Below, one piece after another: positions 58,384 to 64,000 of a DNA stretch of 64,000 nucleotides. Within the stretch, counting starts at the first letter, position 1. Each line of letters opens with the position of its first letter. This stretch comes from Paroceanicella profunda (GTDB lineage: Bacteria; Pseudomonadota; Alphaproteobacteria; Rhodobacterales; Rhodobacteraceae), in the NCBI RefSeq assembly GCF_005887635.2, contig NZ_CP040818.1, positions 124,001-188,000 on the forward strand, written 5' to 3'. The notes under the pieces were generated by a model. The model saw only the letters and a program-made list of their open reading frames with translations. It was not told where the DNA came from and did no database searches. A program made the position numbers and the translations under genes.

Positions 58384-59308
58384 GCGGGTCCTCCCGGTTT
58401 GCGGCGCGCACGTAGAACACGAGCGCCCCGGCCACGATGATCAGCAGGGTGATGGAGAGCGCGGCGCCCAGCGGCCAGTTGCGGCCCTGGCCGAACTGCA
58501 GCTCGATGAGGTTGCCCAGCATCATGTTGTTGCCGCCGCCCAGCACGCGCGGCGTGACATAGGCGCCCAGCGAGGGCACGAAGACGAGGATGGAGCCCGC
58601 CACGATGCCCGGTTTCACGATGGGCAGCACGATGAGGCGCAGGATGTCGAAGCGCGAGGCGTAAAGGTCGTATCCCGCCTCCACCAGCCTGAAGTCGAAC
58701 CGCTCCATGGAGGCGTAGATCGGCAGCACCATCAGCGGCAGGTAGACATAGGCCATGCCCATGAGCACCGAGCCGTAGGTGTAGAGCATCTGCAACGGCT
58801 GGTCGATGATCCCGAGGTTCAGCAGCACCGTGTTCACGATGCCCTCGTTGCGGATCACCTCCATGATGGCGAAGGTGCGGATCAGCAGGTTGGTCCAGAA
58901 CGGGATGGTGATGAGGAACAGCCACAACGGGCGCTGCTTCTCCGGCCGGGTGGCGATGAAATAGGCCGTGGGAAAGCCGAAGATCAGCGTGATCAGCGTG
59001 GTGAGCAGCGACAGCGACACCGAGCGCCAGAAGATCGACAGGTGCGCCTCCGCGAGGCTCACCGTGTCATCGAAGATGTCGCGGCTGAAGAGCACCTCGA
59101 ACCAGCCCTCGCCCGTCACCTTCCACACCACGCCGGAATACTCCCCCGGCGCGACGAAGGAATAGGCCAGCACGATCAGCAGCGGCCCGAAGGCAGCGAA
59201 GGTGAGCAGGATGAGCGCGGGCGCGGAGAGCAGCCAGCTCGCCCGGATGCGGGCGCGCCGCGCGGCCTGCTCCTCCGGTGAGCGGGTGCGGAGAGCGGGG
59301 CGCGCCAT
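58376..59308 (-). CDS. PotB-like ABC transporter permease
   Basis: This 310-residue inner-membrane protein has six helices. The loop AGYDLYASRFDILRLIVLPIVKPG contains the ATPase-coupling Gly region, and PSLGAYVTPRVLGGGNNMMLGNLIE is typical of PotB/PotH. Its ATG overlaps the stop of the ATPase gene (ATGA), and it overlaps the next permease by 8 bp, so the three subunits are made in fixed ratio. Confidence 0.92.
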   Translation of the reverse strand: MARPALRTRSPEEQAARRARIRASWLLSAPALILLTFAAFGPLLIVLAYSFVAPGEYSGVVWKVTGEGWFEVLFSRDIFDDTVSLAEAHLSIFWRSVSLSLLTTLITLIFGFPTAYFIATRPEKQRPLWLFLITIPFWTNLLIRTFAIMEVIRNEGIVNTVLLNLGIIDQPLQMLYTYGSVLMGMAYVYLPLMVLPIYASMERFDFRLVEAGYDLYASRFDILRLIVLPIVKPGIVAGSILVFVPSLGAYVTPRVLGGGNNMMLGNLIELQFGQGRNWPLGAALSITLLIIVAGALVFYVRAANREDPHG

Positions 59309-60420
59309 CAGTCGCGCAGCGCCTGGAGCGCGTCGGCCTGCGGGCGGGCGCCGACCGGCTCGCCCACGCGGAAGGCGTGCTCCGCCGTGCGGGCGTTCTG
59401 CACCCGGGCGATCAGCGGCGTGCCGTCGGTGAGCGCGATGTGGAAATGCGTGTCGGTGCCGAAATAGACCGTGTCCTTCAGCACGCCCTGCAGCGCGCCG
59501 GCGGCGCCCGGCGCCTCCAGCCGCAGCTGCTCGGGGCGCAGCGCCATGGTGAGGGCGGGGCCCGTTACCCCCTCGGGCAGCGCGGTGGACATCTCCACCC
59601 CGCAGACCGAGAGCCGCGGCCGCGGGCCGGTGGTGGAGAGCACCTGCGCGGGCAGGAAATTGGTGTCGCCGATGAAGCTCGCCACGAAGCGGTTCGCCGG
59701 GCGGTCGTAGATCTCGCGCGGGCCGCCCACCTGCAGCACCCTGCCCTCCGACATCACCGCGATGCGGTCGGACATGGTGAGGGCCTCCTCCTGGTCATGG
59801 GTGACGAAGATGAAGGTGATGCCGGTCTCGCCCTGCAGGCGCTTCAGCTCGATCTGCATCTCCTTGCGCAGCTTGAGGTCCAGCGCGGAGAGCGGCTCGT
59901 CGAGCAGCAGCACCTTCGGGCGCGGCGCCAGCGCGCGGGCCAGCGCCACGCGCTGCTGCTGGCCGCCGGAGATGTTCGCCGTGCGCCGGTCCTTCAGGTG
60001 CTCCATCTTCACCAGGCGCAGCATGGCGTCCACCGTCCCGGCCACCTCCGCCTTCGGCTTGCCCAGCCGCTGCAGCCCGAAGGCGATGTTCTGCGCCACG
60101 CTCAGGTGCGGGAACAGCGCGTAGGACTGGAACACCGTGTTCACCGGCCGCTTGTAGGGCGGCAGGTTGGAGATGTTCTTGCCCTCCAGCAGGATGTGCC
60201 CGGCGGAGGGCTGCTCGAACCCCGCGATCAGCCGCAGGAGCGTGGTCTTGCCGCAGCCCGAGGGCCCCAGCAGCGTGAAGAACTCGTTCTCCCGGATGTT
60301 CAGCGAGACGGCGTCGAGCGCCTGGAAGGCCTCGTCCCCGTCTCCGAAGATCTTCGTCACCCGGCGGGCCTCGATGGCCGGCAGCCGGGAGGTCGTGTCG
60401 TTCGGCGCTGGAGCCTGCAT
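59308..60420 (-). CDS. PotA-like ABC transporter ATP-binding protein
   Basis: This 370-residue protein has Walker [17 protein letters not shown], signature [15 protein letters not shown], Walker [13 protein letters not shown] and the H-loop VTHDQEEAL, followed by a C-terminal TOBE domain ([12 protein letters not shown]). It powers uptake of the PotD-like protein's ligand. It lies 98 bp downstream of the amidase with a hairpin between them. Confidence 0.93.
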   Translation of the reverse strand: MQAPAPNDTTSRLPAIEARRVTKIFGDGDEAFQALDAVSLNIRENEFFTLLGPSGCGKTTLLRLIAGFEQPSAGHILLEGKNISNLPPYKRPVNTVFQSYALFPHLSVAQNIAFGLQRLGKPKAEVAGTVDAMLRLVKMEHLKDRRTANISGGQQQRVALARALAPRPKVLLLDEPLSALDLKLRKEMQIELKRLQGETGITFIFVTHDQEEALTMSDRIAVMSEGRVLQVGGPREIYDRPANRFVASFIGDTNFLPAQVLSTTGPRPRLSVCGVEMSTALPEGVTGPALTMALRPEQLRLEAPGAAGALQGVLKDTVYFGTDTHFHIALTDGTPLIARVQNARTAEHAFRVGEPVGARPQADALQALRD

Positions 60421-60438
60421 GTGTCACCCTCGTTCCGG

Positions 60439-60463
60439 GCCCGGGCGCGGGAGCCGCCCGGGC
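60439..60463 (-). terminator. Hairpin between amidase and PotA-like genes
   Basis: GCCCGGGCG (60439-60447) and CGCCCGGGC (60455-60463) form a perfect 9-bp stem with a 7-nt loop, about 55 bp after the amidase stop and 19 bp before the PotA-like start. It may be an internal attenuator. Confidence 0.45.
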
Positions 60464-60518
60464 TTGGTCTTCCCTCGTCGAACGCCCCGCTCCCGGGGGC
60501 GCGGCCGTGCCTCCTCCC

Positions 60519-61976
60519 TCAGGGCTGGTAGCGGTTGGCGGCCGGGGGCCGGCGGTGAAACCACGGCCGTGCCGCCTCGAGCTCGGCGCAGAGCGTCATC
60601 AGCAGCGTGTCCTCGCCGAAGGGCGCGGCGAGATGCACCCCCACCGGCAGGCCGTCCTCCGTCCAGTGCAGCGGCAGCGAGGCGGCGGGCTGGCCCGTGG
60701 CGTTGAACGCCGCGGTGAAGGGCGAATAGTGGAAGACGCCCTGCGGCCCGCCCCGGTACGCGGCGAAATCTTCCGAGCTGTGGCGGAAGCGGCCCACCTC
60801 GGCCGGCGGCTCGGCCAGCGTGGCGGTGAGCAGCACGTCGTGCACGGCGAAGAACTGCGCCATCTCGCGGCCGTAATCATGAACGGCCTCCACCGCGGCC
60901 AGATAATCCGGCCCGGTGAGGTCCGCCGCCCAGGCCAGCGCGCCGCGCGCCACCGGCTCGATGTCGTCCTCGCGCAGGGAGCGGCCGCGCTTGGCCAGCG
61001 CCTCGCGGATCCACAGCGCCGTGCCGCAGCCCACGATCACCGTCCAGGCCTTCATCATGCGCTCCGTGCTCGCCTGCGGGCGCGCCTCCTCCACATGGTG
61101 GCCGAGGGTTTCCATCAGCTTCGCGGTCTCGGCCACGGCGGCGGCGCACTCCGGGTGGATGGGCTCACCGGTGAGCGTGGTGGTGCAGACCGCCACGCGC
61201 AGCCGCCCGGAGGGGCGGGAGAGCGCATCCATGAAGCTGCCCTTCAGCGGCGGCGCCATGTAGGGCGCGCCGAGGTCGGGGCCCGAGCAGGCGTCCAGCA
61301 GCGCCGCGGTGTCGCGCACCGAGCGGGTGAGGAAGCCGTCCATGGCCATGCCGGCCCAGCCCTCGCCGGAGAAGGGCCCGTCCGGCAGGCGCGCGCGGGT
61401 GGCCTTGAAGCCGAAGAGCCCGCAGTTGGAGGCGGGGATGCGCACCGAGCCGCCGCCGTCCGAGCCATGCGCCATCGGCACGATGCCGGCGGCCACCGCC
61501 GCCGCCGCGCCGCCCGACGAGCCGCCGGAGGTGTGGTCATGGCTCCAGGGGCTGCGCGTCGGCGCGCCGTAGACGGCCGCCTCCGTCACCGGGCCCACGC
61601 CCCCTTCGGGCGAGGTGGTGCGCCCGAAGGTCACCAGGCCCGTGGCCTTCAACCGCGTGTAGATCTCGCTGTCACCGGGATAGACCGTGTCCGCCAGCAG
61701 GCGCGAGCCGTTGTGGGCCGGGAAGTCCACCGCCTCGGCGCCGAGATCCTTCAGCAGGAAGGGCACGCCGGCGAAGCTGCCCTCCGGCAGCCCGTCGCCG
61801 ATGTGGCGGCGCGCGGTCTCCGGCCTGAGCTGGGTGAGGCAGTTGAGGGCGGGGTTGAGCGCCTCGGCCCGCGCCAGTGCCTCGTCGAGCAGCTCGTCGG
61901 GCGTGACCTGCCCCGCGGCGACCAGCGCGGCAAGGCCGAGCCCGTCATGATCTTCGTAAGCCTGTGAAATGGACAT
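60519..61976 (-). CDS. Amidase-signature family hydrolase
   Basis: The 485-residue enzyme has the Ser-cisSer-Lys triad: Lys76 in FLLKDLGA, the cis-Ser in HTSGGSSGGAAAA (153/154) and nucleophile Ser177 in GSDGGGSVRIPAS. LARAEALNPALNCLTQL and SPFTAAFNATGQPAASLPL are typical of the NylA/aryl-acylamidase branch, not of GatA. It splits an amide to a carboxylate and ammonia or amine in the cytoplasm. It stands between two importers, starting in the stop of the Tau/Ssu-type permease gene, so its substrate may be what those importers bring in. Confidence 0.92.
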   Translation of the reverse strand: MSISQAYEDHDGLGLAALVAAGQVTPDELLDEALARAEALNPALNCLTQLRPETARRHIGDGLPEGSFAGVPFLLKDLGAEAVDFPAHNGSRLLADTVYPGDSEIYTRLKATGLVTFGRTTSPEGGVGPVTEAAVYGAPTRSPWSHDHTSGGSSGGAAAAVAAGIVPMAHGSDGGGSVRIPASNCGLFGFKATRARLPDGPFSGEGWAGMAMDGFLTRSVRDTAALLDACSGPDLGAPYMAPPLKGSFMDALSRPSGRLRVAVCTTTLTGEPIHPECAAAVAETAKLMETLGHHVEEARPQASTERMMKAWTVIVGCGTALWIREALAKRGRSLREDDIEPVARGALAWAADLTGPDYLAAVEAVHDYGREMAQFFAVHDVLLTATLAEPPAEVGRFRHSSEDFAAYRGGPQGVFHYSPFTAAFNATGQPAASLPLHWTEDGLPVGVHLAAPFGEDTLLMTLCAELEAARPWFHRRPPAANRYQP

Positions 61977-62746
61977 CAGCGATTGAATCCGGATCTCTGT
62001 GCCCAGCCGGTCATGCGTTTTTCCAGCAGGGCCATCAGCGCGTACATGCCGATACCCTCCACCGCGAGGGCGATGAGACAGGCGAAGACCAGGGGCACTT
62101 CAAAATTCGCCTGCGCTGTCAACATCATGTGCCCCAGACCGGCATTTGCCGCAACCGTCTCGGAGAGAACCGAGCCGATGAAGGCCAGCGTGATCGCCAC
62201 CTTCAGCGAGCCGAAAAAGTAGGGCAGCGAGCGCGGGATGCCCACCTTGGTCATGATGTCGAGCTTCTTCGCGCCGAGGGCGCGCAACACATCCTCCATC
62301 TCCGGCTCGATGGTGGCAAGGCCGGTGGCCACATTCACCACGATGGGGAAGAAGGAAATCAGGAAGGCGGTGAGCACGGCCGGCACCCAGCCGGTGCCGA
62401 ACCACAGCACCAGGATCGGCACCACCGCCACCTTGGGGATGGAGTTGAATCCGATCATCAGCGGGTAGAGCCCGGCGTAGATTCGCCGGTCCCAGCCGAT
62501 GAACAGCCCCAGCGCCAGCCCGAAGCCGATGGCAAGGCCGAAGCCCGCCGCCGTGGTCCACAGTGTCTGGAGCGAGTTGCGCCACAGCCCGCCGGCGAAT
62601 TCCCCCGCCGCATAGGCCACGGCCGTGGGCGCGGGCAGGATGTAGTAGGGCACGCCCAGCGCCCGCACCGCGATCTCCCAGATCGCGAAGAAGCCGATGG
62701 TGCACACCCAGGGGGCGGCCTTCACCCAGTCGATACGCGCGGTCAT
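61976..62746 (-). CDS. Tau/Ssu/Thi-type ABC transporter permease
   Basis: The protein has 256 residues and six helices. The BPD_transp_1 loop MEDVLRALGAKKLDIMTKVGIPRSLPYFFGSLK has the EAA motif and GLGHMMLTAQANFEVP follows. Members import taurine, alkanesulfonates, nitrate or pyrimidine-type compounds. Its start overlaps the stop of a short Pro/Arg-rich frame (ATGA), and its stop overlaps the amidase start by 1 bp. Confidence 0.92.
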   Translation of the reverse strand: MTARIDWVKAAPWVCTIGFFAIWEIAVRALGVPYYILPAPTAVAYAAGEFAGGLWRNSLQTLWTTAAGFGLAIGFGLALGLFIGWDRRIYAGLYPLMIGFNSIPKVAVVPILVLWFGTGWVPAVLTAFLISFFPIVVNVATGLATIEPEMEDVLRALGAKKLDIMTKVGIPRSLPYFFGSLKVAITLAFIGSVLSETVAANAGLGHMMLTAQANFEVPLVFACLIALAVEGIGMYALMALLEKRMTGWAQRSGFNR

Positions 62747-63063
62747 GCCCCGCCCTCCCCGTCATCGCCATGGGCCCAGAGCCGAGCGGGCCGGCGCGAG
62801 CGGTTGTGCGGCGCGAGCGGCTGCGGCCGGGCCGGCGCCTCCTCCGGCGCAGCGGGGCGCACGGCCCCCTTGTGCGAGCGGAAGCCGGCGGAGCGCGGTT
62901 GATCGGCACCGGCTTCCGGCCCCTGCGCCCCGTCGCCCCGGGCCTGCCCCGGGGCCTCGGGCCGCGCGCGCCCGGCGAAGGCCCCGGCGCCCCGTGCGGT
63001 CTCCGCGCCCGGGCGGCCGGGCGCCGGGGGGGCTGAGCCGGGCGGAGGCGGAACGCGCCTCAT
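62743..63063 (-). CDS. Pro/Arg/Gly-rich low-complexity ORF wedged between ABC genes
   Basis: A 106-codon frame joins the ATPase and permease genes with an ATGA overlap at each end, exactly as real members of this operon do. The product has no hydrophobic segment, is dominated by Pro, Ala, Arg and Gly, and would be disordered. A chance open frame in GC-rich DNA is possible, but both 4-bp overlaps make translational coupling likely. It may be a disordered linker protein, or may serve only to carry ribosomes to the permease gene. No family is recognised. Confidence 0.5.
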   Translation of the reverse strand: MRRVPPPPGSAPPAPGRPGAETARGAGAFAGRARPEAPGQARGDGAQGPEAGADQPRSAGFRSHKGAVRPAAPEEAPARPQPLAPHNRSRRPARLWAHGDDGEGGA

Positions 63064-63848
63064 GCCCGGGCCTCGGCGATATGGCCGCGCAGCTCGTGCA
63101 CGATCTCTGAGAATTCCGGCGTGTAGGTGACCGAGAGGTCGCGCGGGCGAGGCATCGGCACGTCGCGCACCGTGATCACCCGCCCCGGCCGGGCCGACAT
63201 CACGAAGATCCGGTCGGCGAGGAACACCGCCTCGCGCAGGTCATGCGTGACGAGGATGGCGGTGAAGCGCTTCTGCGCGTGCAGATCGCGCATCACGCAC
63301 CACAGCTCCTCGCGGGTGAAGGCGTCCAGCGCGCCGAAGGGCTCGTCGAGCATCACCAGCGCCGGATCATGGATCAGCGCGCGGCACAGCGAGGCGCGCT
63401 GCTGCATGCCGCCCGAAAGCTGCCAGGGGTACTTGCCCCCCTGCCCCGCCAGCCCGACCGTGGCCAGCAGCGCCTCGGCCTGGGCGCGGTACTCGGCGCG
63501 GTTGCGGCGCAGGCGCGCGCGGTGCGGCTGCACCACCTCCAGCGGCAGCAGCACGTTGTCCAGCGTCAGCCGCCAGGGCAGCATCACCGGGTTCTGGAAG
63601 GCCATCCCGGCCACGGAGACCGGCCCCGTGACCGGCACACCGGCCACCGAAACCTTCCCCGTGGTGGGAAAGTGCAGCCCGGTCGCCAGCCGCATCAGCG
63701 AGGATTTCCCGCAGCCGGAGGGCCCGACCACGGCGACGAACTCCCCCTGCTCCACCGAGAGGGACAGCCCGCTGACCGCCAGCGTGCCCTCCTCCGCGCC
63801 CTGCGCCCGGTAGCGCAGCGAGACATCCTCGATCTCCACGAACCCCAT
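63060..63848 (-). CDS. Tau/Ssu-type ABC transporter ATP-binding protein
   Basis: This 262-residue protein has Walker A GPSGCGKSSLMRLATG, signature LSGGMQQRASLCRAL, Walker B LVMLDEPFGALD and H-loop VTHDLREAVFLADRI, as in SsuB/TauB/ThiZ. It powers the permease encoded just downstream. Its start overlaps the stop of the binding-protein gene (ATGA). Confidence 0.94.
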   Translation of the reverse strand: MGFVEIEDVSLRYRAQGAEEGTLAVSGLSLSVEQGEFVAVVGPSGCGKSSLMRLATGLHFPTTGKVSVAGVPVTGPVSVAGMAFQNPVMLPWRLTLDNVLLPLEVVQPHRARLRRNRAEYRAQAEALLATVGLAGQGGKYPWQLSGGMQQRASLCRALIHDPALVMLDEPFGALDAFTREELWCVMRDLHAQKRFTAILVTHDLREAVFLADRIFVMSARPGRVITVRDVPMPRPRDLSVTYTPEFSEIVHELRGHIAEARA

Positions 63849-64000
63849 CAGGGAACGGCGCGCTCGGAGGGATCGGGCAGGAAGGAGGCGTCGAACACCT
63901 CCGCGGCCGTCGGGCGGGTGGTGAAGTCGTAGGTGTCGGCGATCTGGTCGATCGAGCGCTCCAGCCGGGCCATGTCCACCCCGCCGATGCCGTTCGCCTT
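63848..64000 (-). CDS. Solute-binding protein of the Tau/Ssu/NMT1 type, C-terminal end only
   Basis: The last 50 codons are visible and the gene runs off the right edge. The peptide (GIGGVDMARLERSIDQIADTY, then VFDASFLPD) ends in the way NMT1/THI5-like and TauA/SsuA binding proteins do, with a helix followed by a FDASFLP-type motif. It lies directly upstream of its ATPase with a 4-bp overlap. The substrate cannot be judged from this part. Confidence 0.75.
   Translation of the reverse strand, partial: KANGIGGVDMARLERSIDQIADTYDFTTRPTAAEVFDASFLPDPSERAVP

Overview
The window is very GC-rich chromosomal DNA. Its contents point to a free-living Alphaproteobacterium, probably of the Rhodobacterales type. 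The clues are the dapD - small ORF - dapE order, the mixed CbiD/CobK/CobA/CobB corrin genes, PotABCD-like and Tau/Ssu-like ABC transporters, Tat-exported enzymes, GTGA/ATGA gene overlaps, and sigma70 promoters of the form TTGNCG-N17-TANNNT. This placement is inferred from gene content; no rRNA or marker gene is present to prove it.

Layout. 1-5.3 kb: the tail of a BatD-like protein, then a PAS-rich soluble histidine kinase with a FixJ-type regulator, and a lone receiver protein read divergently. 5.3-12.4 kb: one co-directional run with a membrane-anchored beta-propeller lactonase-like protein, a secreted unknown, a carotenoid/stilbene oxygenase, two aldo-keto reductases, a Tat-exported VOC protein and a secreted ABM monooxygenase. 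It looks like an oxidative-cleavage and aldehyde-reduction pathway and contains two short vestigial frames. 12.4-14.7 kb: a divergent LysR/MFS pair. 15.5 kb: tRNA-Ser(CGA). 16-28.6 kb: a minus-strand cluster of flavin disulfide reductase, DUF4126 protein, MFS exporter, YtcJ-like amidohydrolase, YcaC-like hydrolase, an internally deleted alpha/beta hydrolase, a large winged-helix/ATPase/TPR regulator and an esterase-like protein whose nucleophile serine is replaced. 29.8-43 kb: class III aminotransferase, GMC oxidoreductase, short Hsp70, Old Yellow Enzyme, tRNA-Gln(TTG), GNAT/SnoaL pair, Mrp, thioesterase-like protein, MepA and a phytase-esterase-like protein. 43.8-51.4 kb: LOG-family protein, lysine/diaminopimelate genes dapD and dapE, and the corrin genes cbiD-cobK and cobA-cobB. 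51.7-56.4 kb: lipoprotein, CPBP protease, gluconokinase with a gluconate-type SDR, Ohr. 56.5-64 kb: a tightly coupled minus-strand operon with two ABC transporters and an amidase between them.

The most unusual feature is not a gene. At least eleven intergenic spaces hold degenerate GC-rich tandem repeats (minisatellites), each with its own unit (5, 18, 25, 26, 33/169, 35, 36/37, 40/41, 63 or about 90 bp). Most begin immediately downstream of a stop codon. In the CPBP protease gene a 45-bp array lies inside the 3' end of the coding sequence and stays in frame. A separate element of roughly 75 bp occurs twice, each time about 170 bp upstream of a minus-strand alpha/beta-hydrolase gene.

Long open frames on the strand opposite real genes are common here because of the base composition, and were left out. 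Starts were chosen by Shine-Dalgarno sequence, overlap with the previous gene and family alignment from memory. No database search was possible.
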